Shown one piece after another: positions 25,890-34,910 of a stretch of DNA of 64,000 nucleotides. How positions within the stretch are numbered: the stretch's first letter is position 1; the number at the start of each line of letters is the position of its first letter. The notes beneath the pieces were generated by a model. That model was not told where the DNA came from. It did no database searches and worked only from the letters and a program-made list of their open reading frames with translations. Position numbers and translations under genes: made by a program. This DNA is from Hafnia paralvei ATCC 29927 (lineage in GTDB: Bacteria > Pseudomonadota > Gammaproteobacteria > Enterobacterales > Enterobacteriaceae): the NCBI RefSeq assembly GCF_001655005.1, contig NZ_LXET01000041.1, positions 200,493 through 264,492 on the forward strand, written 5' to 3'.

Positions 25890-26303
25890 ATGAACAAAGA
25901 AAAATTTGTCACCCAAAGCTTCCCTACCGTAATAGGTTGGATTAATGAAAACCTCTACCGAGGAATAAAAGCAGACGATGTTATAAAAATAACCGGTTAT
26001 TCGCGCTCCTATTTTCTGCGTGAATTTCAGCTAAGCCAAGGTGTTAGCATTTCATCCTTTATAAGAGAAAAACGATTAACAGCCTCTGCAGAAATGCTAG
26101 CTCACACCAATATGAAAATTTGCGAAATTGCCCGAGAATTAGGTTTCCCAAGCCAAAGCACCTTTTGTCAGATATTTAAAAGTTATTTTAATATGTCACC
26201 GACAGAATTTCGTTATCGCTCAATTTACCAGAGTGAAGGATTTGAGCATGAGAATTTACATGCCACTCGCACATCAAGTGAGTGTGCTGCGGATCCCGCA
26301 TAA
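25890..26303 (+). CDS. Small AraC-family regulator (SoxS/MarA-like architecture)
   Basis: A 137-residue protein that is almost entirely the double helix-turn-helix DNA-binding domain of the AraC family: DDVIKITGYSRSYFLREFQ in the first and ICEIARELGFPSQSTFCQIFKSY in the second, ending in the family PTEFRYR. There is no sensor domain, like SoxS, MarA, RamA or Rob's N-terminal half. AAGG precedes the ATG, and a TATAAT at 25841-25846 could be its -10 box. It lies between the pdu operon and appA; targets are unknown. A short hairpin (CGCGG/CCGCG around 25736-25753) lies in the gap after pduX. Confidence 0.85.
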   Translation: MNKEKFVTQSFPTVIGWINENLYRGIKADDVIKITGYSRSYFLREFQLSQGVSISSFIREKRLTASAEMLAHTNMKICEIARELGFPSQSTFCQIFKSYFNMSPTEFRYRSIYQSEGFEHENLHATRTSSECAADPA

Positions 26304-26455
26304 AACGAGGGTAAAACAATGTTCCCGCTGTGATTATGGCGTATATTAGCGTGGATGCAGATCCTCTTCGCTGATAGGTTTTTGATTATGTGTACTATTA
26401 ATCCTAGACTCAACGGTGAATCTGCGTAACATCCAAAATAATAAAGAGGCTGTAA

Positions 26456-27796
26456 ATGACAATCTCTCTGTTTAACCGTAATAAACCCGCTATTGCACAG
26501 CGTATTTTATGTCCTCTGATCGTGGCTTTATTCTCAAGTTTACCGGCATACGCCAGTGATACTGCTCCTTCTGGGTTCCAATTGGAAAAGGTTGTTATCC
26601 TAAGCAGACATGGCGTACGCGCGCCAACCAAAATGACACAAACGATGCGCGACGTCACACCTCACCAGTGGCCTGAATGGCCGGTAAAACTCGGCTATAT
26701 CACGCCACGTGGCGAACATCTGATTAGCCTGATGGGCGGTTTTTATCGAGAACGACTCCAGCAACAAGGCTTATTATCTAAGGATAACTGTCCTACACCC
26801 GATGCCGTGTATGTTTGGGCAGACGTCGATCAACGCACACGTAAAACCGGCGAGGCCTTCTTAGCGGGTCTTGCTCCCCAGTGTGATTTAACGATCCACC
26901 ATCAGCAAAACATTCAGCAGGCCGATCCGCTGTTCCATCCTGTGAAAGCCGGTATCTGTTCGATGGATAAATCACAGTTACGCACCGCCGTTGAAAAACA
27001 AGCAGGTGCACCGATTGAGAGGCTCAATCAACGCTATCAAGCCTCTTTAGCCCTGATGAGTTCGGTACTCGATTTTCCAAAATCCCCCTATTGTCAGCAG
27101 CACAACATTGGCAAACTCTGCGATTTTTCACAGGCGATGCCTAGTAGATTGGCGATAAAAGACGATGGTAATAAAGCGGCTCTCGAAGGTGCCGTAGGAC
27201 TTTCATCAACGCTGGCTGAAATTTTCCTGCTGGAACACGCTCAAGGGATGCCTAAGGTGGCTTGGGGGAATATTCACTCTGAGCAGCAATGGAACTCTCT
27301 GTTGAAATTGCACAATGCGCAGTTTGACTTGATGTCCCGCACGCCTTATATCGCCAAGCATAACGGTACACCACTGTTACAAACCATTACCCACGCACTG
27401 GGAGCTGATATCGCGAGTCATCCACTGCCAGATATTTCTCCAGACAATAAGATTCTGTTTATTGCCGGTCACGACACCAATATTGCCAATATTTCTGGCA
27501 TGTTAGGGATGAGATGGACACTCCCAGGACAGCCAGATAACACGCCTCCAGGCGGAGCTTTAGTGTTTGAACGCTGGGTAGATAAAGAAGGGAAACCGTA
27601 TGTTAGCGTGAATATGGTGTATCAGACTCTAGCACAGCTGCACGACCAGACACCGCTAACGTTGCAGCACCCTGCGGGCAGCGTACGACTAAACATACCG
27701 GGTTGCAGCGATCAAACACCCGATGGCTATTGCCCGCTCTCCACCTTCAGCCGCTTAGTCAGCCACAGCCTCGAGCCTGCATGCCAGCTTCCTTAA
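26456..27796 (+). CDS. appA: Periplasmic histidine acid phosphatase / phytase AppA
   Basis: The 446-residue precursor has a signal peptide ending LPAYA near residue 33, then SDTAPSGFQLEKVVILSRHGVRAPT, with the catalytic RHGxRxP at 51-57, and the second catalytic motif GHDTN near residue 340. These define branch 2 histidine acid phosphatases, which hydrolyse phytate and other phosphomonoesters in the periplasm. Eight or more cysteines are consistent with the usual disulfides. The sequence closely recalls the Hafnia alvei phytase, the main taxonomic clue in this window. AGAGG lies seven bases before the ATG. Confidence 0.93.
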   Translation: MTISLFNRNKPAIAQRILCPLIVALFSSLPAYASDTAPSGFQLEKVVILSRHGVRAPTKMTQTMRDVTPHQWPEWPVKLGYITPRGEHLISLMGGFYRERLQQQGLLSKDNCPTPDAVYVWADVDQRTRKTGEAFLAGLAPQCDLTIHHQQNIQQADPLFHPVKAGICSMDKSQLRTAVEKQAGAPIERLNQRYQASLALMSSVLDFPKSPYCQQHNIGKLCDFSQAMPSRLAIKDDGNKAALEGAVGLSSTLAEIFLLEHAQGMPKVAWGNIHSEQQWNSLLKLHNAQFDLMSRTPYIAKHNGTPLLQTITHALGADIASHPLPDISPDNKILFIAGHDTNIANISGMLGMRWTLPGQPDNTPPGGALVFERWVDKEGKPYVSVNMVYQTLAQLHDQTPLTLQHPAGSVRLNIPGCSDQTPDGYCPLSTFSRLVSHSLEPACQLP

Positions 27797-27840
27797 CCCG
27801 CTTGCTGGTAGGCTATGCAAATAGCCAAAGCGTAATATTA

Positions 27841-27895
27841 GGGCAAGTACACCGATGAGCTCTTAGCGAAAAAACTCATTACGGTGCACTTGCCC
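27841..27895. terminator. Large hairpin between convergent appA and luxR-type gene
   Basis: GGGCAAGT-CACCG-ATGAG on one side pairs with CTCAT-CGGTG-ACTTGCCC on the other, with only small interruptions. A smaller perfect hairpin, GGCTAT/ATAGCC, sits at 27811-27826. Both lie between two genes that converge, so they probably end transcription from each side, though T-runs are weak. Confidence 0.5.
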
Positions 27896-27963
27896 AAAGT
27901 ATTTCGTCTTCTTCCCCCTTCCGTGTTTTTTTACACAGGTTGAACAGAACGCTTGATTCCTGC

Positions 27964-28599
27964 TTAGGGCAGAAAACAAACCTTAGACTGGTTAGTAACC
28001 TGCAACGTTGCTCGGCACAAAATAATCAGTTCGGCGTTGCTTTTGATATTAAATTTTCGCATCACCCTACGTTTATGCGCGCTGACAGTTTTTACACTCA
28101 AACCTAAAATATTCGCAACACGTGCCAGCGTAAAACCATAGGTGATATAGCTTATGATCTTAATTTCCTGCAAGGAAAGCTCCACGCTCGAGCAACTGCG
28201 GCATCCCTGACGACAACCGTGCAGTCTATCCGTCATGGCTCTCGCTCGAGCCCAAGCATAAATAAACTTTTTAGCCAGCATGTTAATCCGCTCTGTGCGA
28301 TGAATAAACATTGTATTATCGAAACAGTGTGGTCGCGATGACAGTTTCAGCATCTGTATATCTCCTTCATAAATACTGATAAGTAAACTGCCTAATTTAC
28401 GCCCGACTAATTCTGGATGACAAAGCGTTTCAGCTCCTGCTGGAAAAACACGGACAATAATATCGGCCTTCGATAGACTTTTCTCTTGATGCAATAAATT
28501 GATTTTTTGATCTGTGTGAAGCCCAATTATTTCATTTAGAAAATGTAGCAATCCAAACTTATAATATTCGTTCCTGTCATCTACAAATACGTTAATCAC
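27964..28599 (-). CDS. LuxR-type transcription regulator next to fimbrial operon
   Basis: A 211-residue protein with a C-terminal LuxR/FixJ helix-turn-helix at about residues 140-200: LSLQEIKIISYITYGFTLARVANILGLSVKTVSAHKRRVMRKF in outline. The N-terminal part (INVFVDDRNEYYKFGLLHFL) resembles a pseudo-receiver without the usual phospho-acceptor pattern, as in fimbrial regulators such as EcpR. A cysteine cluster, GCRQGCRSC, lies between the domains and could bind a metal or sense redox state. The start is GTG with GGAG eight bases upstream. It is downstream of the fimbrial genes on the same strand, separated by a hairpin. Confidence 0.8.
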   Translation of the reverse strand: MINVFVDDRNEYYKFGLLHFLNEIIGLHTDQKINLLHQEKSLSKADIIVRVFPAGAETLCHPELVGRKLGSLLISIYEGDIQMLKLSSRPHCFDNTMFIHRTERINMLAKKFIYAWARARAMTDRLHGCRQGCRSCSSVELSLQEIKIISYITYGFTLARVANILGLSVKTVSAHKRRVMRKFNIKSNAELIILCRATLQVTNQSKVCFLP

Positions 28600-28689
28600 T
28601 AGACAAGCTCCACGGGGTAATACACAGCATTATCTTGCTCAGTCAACAAAATAAACGGCTTATTTCCCTGTTATTTCAATCACTATCAC

Positions 28690-28720
28690 TTGGGTATTTG
28701 AGCGCAGTTCAAACACCCAA
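28690..28720 (-). terminator. Hairpin after the fimbrial operon
   Basis: TTGGGT-TTTGA pairs with TCAAA-ACCCAA with one mismatch, a few bases after the stop of the last fimbrial gene. There is no strong T-run, so termination may be partial and the LuxR-type gene may be read through. Confidence 0.45.
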
Positions 28721-28726
28721 ATAAGG

Positions 28727-29239
28727 TTATACCGAAGGCGTGACAATAACCTCATAGGTGCCGCTATACGTTCCCAAAGGATAAGTTTCACTACGTTTTG
28801 CTGAGGTAAACTGCACCTTAACCCCTTGTGAAGGATCCGGAATATCCTGTACTGTCGGATAAACCGCTTGGTTATTCAGGGGATACGACGCCGATACGTC
28901 CCCCCCATTGACTCGGATCCATGCTGGGTTAATCTGCATCGCGTCCCCATTCTCTGAAATCAGCTGATTTGCTACTGGGGTTTTCAGTGACAGAGACACC
29001 GCACTCGCATTACCAACGAAGTTAAACGCTGGTGTAACGCCGTACATATAGCCATTTTTGTCATTAAGCTGCAGGCTAATTGAGCCGTTGGTTACGTCAT
29101 TACCCGCCACGTAGACCCGCACGCTGGTACTTATTTCAGCCTGTAAATCAATACTGGTTCTCACCGGGATCGCCGCCTGCGAAGAACTTACGCCTATCAA
29201 CGCCAGTGCCAGCGTGGTTACCACTAAAGAATCTTTCAT
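28727..29239 (-). CDS. CS1/CFA-I-like fimbrial subunit
   Basis: A 170-residue secreted protein with signal peptide ending SSSQAA near residue 23. The mature part has the pattern of alpha-class (CS1, CFA/I, cable pilus) pilins: an N-terminal donor strand (VRTSIDLQAEISTSVRVYV), hydrophobic beta strands, and a C-terminal GTYSGTYEVIVTPSV. There is no cysteine pair, as usual in this class. It is the last gene of the operon and differs from the presumed major pilin at 33997-34539, so it is probably a minor subunit. Confidence 0.72.
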   Translation of the reverse strand: MKDSLVVTTLALALIGVSSSQAAIPVRTSIDLQAEISTSVRVYVAGNDVTNGSISLQLNDKNGYMYGVTPAFNFVGNASAVSLSLKTPVANQLISENGDAMQINPAWIRVNGGDVSASYPLNNQAVYPTVQDIPDPSQGVKVQFTSAKRSETYPLGTYSGTYEVIVTPSV

Positions 29240-29249
29240 CGGTTTATCC

Positions 29250-30143
29250 TTAACTATTCGGCGTAATAACGGCCGTCAACGTATCAATCAGTCGTGTACC
29301 CGCAGCTAGCCCTCGGGTTGTCTTACCACTCAGCGAGAATTTGATATCCACCCAATCCACCGTCGCGGTTCCGCTGGGTAGCGTTCCTCGATATTGAAAA
29401 CCGGGTTCTATTTCACGCCCCGCTATGCTTATTTGGTAAGGAATTAAGTTTGCTCCCACCGAAGACCTGAGTTGATAGTGGCTGTCTTTTTGCTGCGTTG
29501 ACTCAAAAGTCACACTATAAGGCAGTGGCTCATCGCCCGACTGCAAAGTTTTAGCCACTTTCAGGCGGGCAGTGGCGGTGGCATCATTCAGTTCTCCCAC
29601 CAGCCCCAATGACAATGCGGGTTTATCAAATGTGGCCTCAATCGTCGCCGATTCAGTCTGCAGTGCCGTCAGATCCAGATAGATTGGATAGCTCTCGCTG
29701 CCTCCTCCGTCTTCAATGTTAAAATTCACGTTGCCTATCTGCACTCGGGGAAATGAACTCGGTAGGGTAAACGAGCGCTCCCGTTTAAAAGTACGATTCA
29801 CGGCTCTCACACCTACGCGTTTTTCACTCGCCGGTGGAGCAAACGTCACCAGGTCGCCACATACCACCTGACGTTCATCCATAAAAAACTTCAACGGGAA
29901 ACGCAGCGCGCCAAGCATTAAATCACCGCCTTCACAGCGTCCGCTGCCCGCAGGAGAAACCTGTAGCGTCAGCGATTTATCGGCGGGTTGACGCACAGTA
30001 AGCGTATCCGTGCCGCTCGCCTCGCTAATCCCTTCATGCAACATGCGGATCGAACCGTTCGACTGAGGTTGTATTACCCATGATCCCGCTAAAACATAGC
30101 TAGACTGGAACAACGCTAGCGCTAATAACATCGGGGACTTCAT
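29250..30143 (-). CDS. Putative fimbrial tip / minor subunit of the CS1-like operon
   Basis: A 297-residue exported protein (signal peptide ending SSYVLAG near residue 20). Two cysteines in GRCEGGD and QVVCGD could form one disulfide. The protein appears to be two beta domains: the second half (ATARLKVAKTLQSGDEPLPYSV to DTLTAVITPNS) resembles a pilin domain, and its end matches the last strand of the pilin encoded next. A two-domain layout of lectin-like head plus pilin domain is what tip adhesins such as CfaE or CooD have, though those are longer (about 360). Placement after the chaperone supports that role; receptor unknown. Confidence 0.62.
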   Translation of the reverse strand: MKSPMLLALALFQSSYVLAGSWVIQPQSNGSIRMLHEGISEASGTDTLTVRQPADKSLTLQVSPAGSGRCEGGDLMLGALRFPLKFFMDERQVVCGDLVTFAPPASEKRVGVRAVNRTFKRERSFTLPSSFPRVQIGNVNFNIEDGGGSESYPIYLDLTALQTESATIEATFDKPALSLGLVGELNDATATARLKVAKTLQSGDEPLPYSVTFESTQQKDSHYQLRSSVGANLIPYQISIAGREIEPGFQYRGTLPSGTATVDWVDIKFSLSGKTTRGLAAGTRLIDTLTAVITPNS

Positions 30144-30146
30144 GCA

Positions 30147-30872
30147 TCACTCCTTAAGCTGACATTTCTCATAGGAATAGAGCTTGCCATCCATGTTAAA
30201 CGCCAAATTACTGTTCACAGTGAGTGCTCGCGTATGCTCTGGATAAACGTTGAATACGGCTTTGTCTTTGCGCCCGTCAATCACCAAATCGCGCATTTCA
30301 CTGCGTACGTTACCTGTCGCCGTGAGTGTCCACTGGTTACCACTACAGCTAACAGCCAAACCTTGGGTGCGTTTTCCCTCCGGCAAATAACGCAGCAACA
30401 CGTCATAACCAATAGCAAAACGGACTTTACCTTTATCAATTTCTTGCTCTGGATAGCTAGGACGTATGCGCAAACGATATAGTGTCTCTCGTTCAACCGG
30501 CTTCAGTGGCATAATTCTGACTTTGCGCTCTTCGCCAAAAGGAATAATCAATTTAGTGGGCGAAAACACCAGCGTAGGATCCTCTGCACCAAGCTCTTTA
30601 ACCATGTTTTCTTTACTATCACCAGGGTTAGTAATATGGAAAAGCTCTAGCGTCACGAATTCATAGCTCTTATTTTCTGACTTGGTGGTATCAACGCTAT
30701 CAACTGCCCGATACATCGATTTAACGGTCACATAGTTGTCACGCGGTGACTCTTGCTTAATGTCTTTAATGATGGGAAATACTTCAATAGCCTGTGAAAT
30801 ATTCGTAGACGTAAGCAAAGCTATTCCCAGTGGCAACATTGCCAATTTATTCAGTTTCACAATTAACCTCAC
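30147..30872 (-). CDS. Periplasmic fimbrial chaperone
   Basis: A 241-residue protein with signal peptide (to SQAIE, about residue 29). The segment LVFSPTKLIIPFGEERKVRIMPL is the G1-F1 edge region typical of pilus chaperones of the alpha class (CfaA, CooB, EcpB types), and ERETLYRLRIRPSYPE matches the conserved yRlri element. It delivers subunits to the usher by donating a strand to the unfolded groove. Its start overlaps the usher gene by 26 bases. Confidence 0.85.
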   Translation of the reverse strand: MRLIVKLNKLAMLPLGIALLTSTNISQAIEVFPIIKDIKQESPRDNYVTVKSMYRAVDSVDTTKSENKSYEFVTLELFHITNPGDSKENMVKELGAEDPTLVFSPTKLIIPFGEERKVRIMPLKPVERETLYRLRIRPSYPEQEIDKGKVRFAIGYDVLLRYLPEGKRTQGLAVSCSGNQWTLTATGNVRSEMRDLVIDGRKDKAVFNVYPEHTRALTVNSNLAFNMDGKLYSYEKCQLKE

Positions 30873-33411
30873 GTATTTGCATAATGCCTTGAGTCATTTT
30901 GACGTTCGAATTATTTAGCGGGCAGATATAGCTCAGCCCTTCTTTACTCACCTTCAATTTTTCTAACTGGCTCTCGGTATCTAGCGTAAAATCACCAACA
31001 AATAATCCTTCGGCATCGGTCATCGCATTACCGCCCACCACGCGAGCGTTCGCCAACGGCACTCCGTCGAGATAGAGGCGACCGGTGACAGTCTGGTTTT
31101 TTGTCGCATTGACTTTGACGTGATAGACCTGCCCCGGCATGGCCCAAGTAGAAGACGATTGGGTCGAGAGGTTGTAAAACGCGTTAGTATCCGTGGTATA
31201 AACCTGTTCCGCTTTTGGAGATATTTTCTGGTATGGCTGAATAGTCAGCGTTGTTTTTTTCCCTCCTTCTACCACTACCGGTTCATTACCGCGGTTACGC
31301 ACCTCGAAATATTGATCTTCAGGTAACGAACGGGCATCCACAATAAGCGCTGCGGTATTATCCACTTTGCCATAACCAAACTCGCCGTCACCAATAGCAA
31401 AGCCGCTACGCTGCGAAAGATACTGCTGACTGTAATGGTTATTGCCAAAAGACTTGGATACGCCAACGGCGGTATAGCCATAGCCGTTATCCATCACCAG
31501 GCCAGCACCGCTGTTATTCTCACTATTAGGCCCATGATTTACGCTGGCATTTACCGTATATTTCCCACCGCGGTCGAATTCTGGGTTATCCAGATTCAAT
31601 GCATAATCTGCACTATAAATATTTTGTTTACCGCCCTCATCGCTCATGCGTGAACGTAAATAGAGGGATTGGTAATGGTTATAACTACGCTCACGCATTC
31701 CCAAGGTAAACTGCGCAAATATTTTGTCTTCTGCCGTCGTATTGTGGGAATATCGGCTGGTCATCTCGTTAATGCCACGGTGATAGCCAAGATCGACACG
31801 CAAATTTAAATAATCCGACAAGGTAAAGTCACGATTTAAATTTACGTCCCAACTTTCAAATTCCGTCTTATTTTGGCGGCCATAATCCTGATAAAGGGTA
31901 TTCAGACCAAAGTTAATCCCTAACCCAACGTTCCACGGCAAAAAAGTATTAGCGCCAAATTGTAAATATTCAAAATCGTAAGCGGGCACTAGGCCAAAGC
32001 GATGATAATCTTCTTCATCCCCTTTGAAACGGTTGTCGCGATAACTCACATTCATGCTCAGGGCATACAGGTTTTTCATTAACCCAACCTGATAGCCGGA
32101 GCTACCGTCAAGCCCCATCACGCCATCTGCATAGAGGCGTTCCGCAAACCAGCTATTGATCGGCAAGTCTAGGCTGGCATTAGCATAACCATCCTCGTTG
32201 TCCATCAGAAAACCACTGCCAAGAGAGACCACTGAATCGGTGGTGTACCCTAACGACAGCCCAGCAAAATGGCTTTGACGAGAATAACGATCGCGATCAT
32301 TCCCATCTATGTCGCACTGGCGGCATGAATAACGATTAGACGAAAACTGCCCCTGATGATCGTCATAGCGACCTAACTGAACCGCATACTCCAGATCGCC
32401 AGAGCGAAATGAGCCATTACGTTTCAAAAAAGGCTGGAGCTTCTCCTCGCGGCTGCCGTTAACCAGCTTGGATACCAACAAAACATCATAGCCACCAGAC
32501 GGCCACCCTTCGGTGTTTAAGTGCTGCAAGCCCGCAGGAAACTGCTGCAGATCGATTAAACGCCCGTTACGATACACCTCAACCGTGCCTGCCTGTGGTA
32601 GATAGACGGTGACGGGTGAGGCCGCACCGTCACCAGGATTGAGGTAGTTATCGGTCATATACCCCAACGAAATACCGTCAAAGCTAACAGGATTGAAAAA
32701 ACTGTAGGTCACCGAAGGCGTACTCGATATTAGATTATCGCTCAATCTTTGCCGGCCAGCTTTAAAACGGGTGTTTTCGTGTTCCAGATACAGCGCCAAT
32801 TCATCAAGATTAAAATCAATCTCTTTGGAATAACTCCATGCTCCTTTAACGTAGCTGTTGCCCGTAATATTGAGCGTGTCATTTGAAGATAAACTCAGGC
32901 TATCGCCATAGGTATCAGAGAGATAATTAAGATTATGACTATGCACAAAACCGGGGCGGTTACGGTGTGGAATATAGGTTCTGTCATAAGCCTTGTCTCC
33001 CGTTTTAAACAGGGAGGCTGGAAAAATGAGATGCAATGAAGCGTCTGATTCATTTACCGTCGCTACAATCTCATCTTGAGAAAAACCCTGCTTATTCACC
33101 CGACGCAAAGGGGCTGAAAGTTTCTTGAGCAACTCCGTCTGAGAGACATTCAGCGCAGGCATATCCACGGCGGTTATTTGCTCAACAATCACCTGTGGCG
33201 ACATCAGAAAAACATCGTTTTGATCGTACTCAACGCCAATGGAGCCGATTGAGGAATCCGCATAAATAATGTCAAACACTCCACTTTGCTTGGCGTTAAA
33301 AATGTCTTCAAACCCTTCAGGCAGTGGAATCGAAGAGGCCATTAATGGGGTAAATGCACAGCCGAAACCGACACCAAGAATAACAATGCTGGCAGTTATT
33401 TTATTATTCAT
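30847..33411 (-). CDS. Outer-membrane fimbrial usher (CfaC/EcpC type)
   Basis: The 854-residue protein is the assembly platform for the pilus. After a signal peptide, an N-terminal domain is followed by the long beta-barrel rich in aromatic strands; SPVTVYLPQAGTVEVYRNGRLIDLQQFPAG near residue 270 is the plug/barrel transition that ushers share. C-terminal domains include a CarboxypepD-like segment (GRLYLDGVPLANARVVGG) and a paired-cysteine end. The length fits the alpha-class ushers (about 840-870). No break is seen. Confidence 0.88.
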   Translation of the reverse strand: MNNKITASIVILGVGFGCAFTPLMASSIPLPEGFEDIFNAKQSGVFDIIYADSSIGSIGVEYDQNDVFLMSPQVIVEQITAVDMPALNVSQTELLKKLSAPLRRVNKQGFSQDEIVATVNESDASLHLIFPASLFKTGDKAYDRTYIPHRNRPGFVHSHNLNYLSDTYGDSLSLSSNDTLNITGNSYVKGAWSYSKEIDFNLDELALYLEHENTRFKAGRQRLSDNLISSTPSVTYSFFNPVSFDGISLGYMTDNYLNPGDGAASPVTVYLPQAGTVEVYRNGRLIDLQQFPAGLQHLNTEGWPSGGYDVLLVSKLVNGSREEKLQPFLKRNGSFRSGDLEYAVQLGRYDDHQGQFSSNRYSCRQCDIDGNDRDRYSRQSHFAGLSLGYTTDSVVSLGSGFLMDNEDGYANASLDLPINSWFAERLYADGVMGLDGSSGYQVGLMKNLYALSMNVSYRDNRFKGDEEDYHRFGLVPAYDFEYLQFGANTFLPWNVGLGINFGLNTLYQDYGRQNKTEFESWDVNLNRDFTLSDYLNLRVDLGYHRGINEMTSRYSHNTTAEDKIFAQFTLGMRERSYNHYQSLYLRSRMSDEGGKQNIYSADYALNLDNPEFDRGGKYTVNASVNHGPNSENNSGAGLVMDNGYGYTAVGVSKSFGNNHYSQQYLSQRSGFAIGDGEFGYGKVDNTAALIVDARSLPEDQYFEVRNRGNEPVVVEGGKKTTLTIQPYQKISPKAEQVYTTDTNAFYNLSTQSSSTWAMPGQVYHVKVNATKNQTVTGRLYLDGVPLANARVVGGNAMTDAEGLFVGDFTLDTESQLEKLKVSKEGLSYICPLNNSNVKMTQGIMQIREVNCETE

Positions 33412-33427
33412 TATTCTCTGTCTCTAT

Positions 33428-33943
33428 CTATAAAATAGGCATTACGATTAATGTAAATGTATTCGCGTATTTACCCTTGGTGTAATTCCCAGCCAAAAAC
33501 TCAGAAATAAACTTAACCTTAAAACCATTGGAAGTTGTCGCCTGGCTAATATTTTTTAACACAGGAAGCCGCAGTTTTTTAGTAGAATCCGTTTCGCCTC
33601 CTTGATGAATAAAACTCCCATCCAAATTAATATGTGTGTTCCCACCAAAAACCTGTGGTAGCACAAACTGATTTTCTAAAAAAACAATCTCAGCATTATC
33701 AACATTGCCTATCAGATGAAAGAAACTCGACGTATTTTCAAACTTCTGAGAAATACCATTAATAGGTAATGGGAAATCAAATTCTTTTCCATTAAGAGGT
33801 CTATCTTCATAATACAGCGCGATTCTTGCTATCGACTCAGCAGAGATATCCAAATCAACCTGAGAATTAGGTATTGAAAAAACTGCCTGACTCCATAACA
33901 ACAGCGCGGCGACAATACCAACGACACAGTTATTTTTAATCAT
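33428..33943 (-). CDS. Minor CS1-like fimbrial subunit
   Basis: A 171-residue secreted protein (signal peptide ending QAVFS near residue 23). The mature N-terminus SQVDLDISAESIARIALYYEDRPL and C-terminus GNYTKGKYANTFTLIVMPIL have the donor and last strand pattern of alpha-class pilins. It is AT-richer than its neighbours. It sits between the major pilin and the usher, an unusual place in CS1-type operons, where the chaperone normally comes first. Function as minor subunit or initiator is inference. Confidence 0.65.
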   Translation of the reverse strand: MIKNNCVVGIVAALLLWSQAVFSIPNSQVDLDISAESIARIALYYEDRPLNGKEFDFPLPINGISQKFENTSSFFHLIGNVDNAEIVFLENQFVLPQVFGGNTHINLDGSFIHQGGETDSTKKLRLPVLKNISQATTSNGFKVKFISEFLAGNYTKGKYANTFTLIVMPIL

Positions 33944-33996
33944 GTTTAAAACAGGGCCAGCCTAACGCTGACCCTGACCTGATTTAATAAAGAATA

Positions 33997-34539
33997 TTAA
34001 GGTTTAGCATTTACGTTAGCGTATACAACGCCGGTGTAGTTGCCTTGACCCAGTGCGTCATACTTTTTATCTGAAACAAATTTAAACATCAGTGGCAGTT
34101 CACCATGTGTACCGTTTGCATTCAGGGTGTAATCTTTTGAATCACCAGATGCGGCAAATTCTTGGCTGCCCGCAGCGGTAATCGTACTGATTTTATAAGT
34201 CATATCATTAAGTGTGCCGCCCTGAGTGCTATACAGAGTAAACGCATCACCGGTGACAGACTGGCTATCATCCAAAGTCAAAGCGACTTCCAGCTTGGTT
34301 ACGTCATTATTCCACAGTTTTAACGCGGTGGTTTGCGCCTCCATGTAGCCTGACGCCGCTGGTGTTAGTTCTACGTCCATATCCGTGATAGGACGGCCAC
34401 CCGGATCGGTAATGGTCGCACTATCAGGAACGTTCGCACTGACGTTGAACTTAGTATCATAGCTTGCTGGCGTCGATGCCATTGCTGAAGCAGACATTAC
34501 AAGACCAGCCAATACAGACAACATAGTTTGGGTTTTCAT
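33997..34539 (-). CDS. Major fimbrial subunit, CS1/CFA-I family
   Basis: A 180-residue pilin with signal peptide MKTQTMLSVLAGLVMSASAMA. The mature chain has the CS1-family layout: VSANVPDSATITDPGGRPI at the start, PAASGYMEAQTTALKLWNNDVTKLEVALTL resembling the 'TN-DxTKxVxVxL' segment of CFA/I and CS1 pilins, and the GQGNYTGVVYANVNA end. There is no cysteine. As first gene of the operon behind a long leader it is the probable shaft subunit. Confidence 0.8.
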   Translation of the reverse strand: MKTQTMLSVLAGLVMSASAMASTPASYDTKFNVSANVPDSATITDPGGRPITDMDVELTPAASGYMEAQTTALKLWNNDVTKLEVALTLDDSQSVTGDAFTLYSTQGGTLNDMTYKISTITAAGSQEFAASGDSKDYTLNANGTHGELPLMFKFVSDKKYDALGQGNYTGVVYANVNAKP

Positions 34540-34910
34540 TAAAAATTAAATCCTTGTTATAAAAAATGAATCTTTAAACGGGATAACGTCATACACGATA
34601 AATAGCGTTAATGGATGACACCATTAAATACACTAATCGGAGGTATTGTTGATAATGCCATTCCGTTTTGCTGCGTAATGAACAGCGCTCGATGAATACT
34701 AAAGATCTTGCGCACACTGTAATACCGTACAATGACGCGATGTAAAGTTCCCTATTACATATTTGCTCTTTAATAATCATGACCCGCTACATTACGGAGG
34801 CCATAGTAAATTTTGGCTAAAATAAATTCTTGAAAAAAATCTCAGTTTTCCTCACAAAGCATCAACAGTAATTATGTCCATAGCAGTGAGAAAGATAAAA
34901 TCAGATGAAA
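34540..34910 (-). promoter_or_regulatory. Leader of the fimbrial operon
   Basis: About 370 AT-rich bases without a convincing gene, lying between the end of tadG and the first pilin gene, both on the minus strand. It should hold the fimbrial promoter and 5' leader. TACATTACGG- and TTACAT-type boxes occur around 34745-34795 but none fits a promoter well enough to name. No strong terminator for the tad operon was found. Confidence 0.4.

Noticed and set aside
27551..27561. A third copy of GGCGGAGCTTT
   Set aside because: It lies inside appA and encodes Gly-Gly-Ala-Leu; the two preceding bases (AC) of the shared 13-mer and the downstream AGCTRGT are absent. Treated as coincidence, though it shows the 11-base core alone is not specific.
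27841..27895. ERIC or REP element
   Set aside because: The arms do not match the ERIC or REP consensus as I know them; kept as a plain hairpin.
34589..34780. 63-codon frame in the fimbrial leader
   Set aside because: No ribosome site or conserved feature; better explained as leader DNA.
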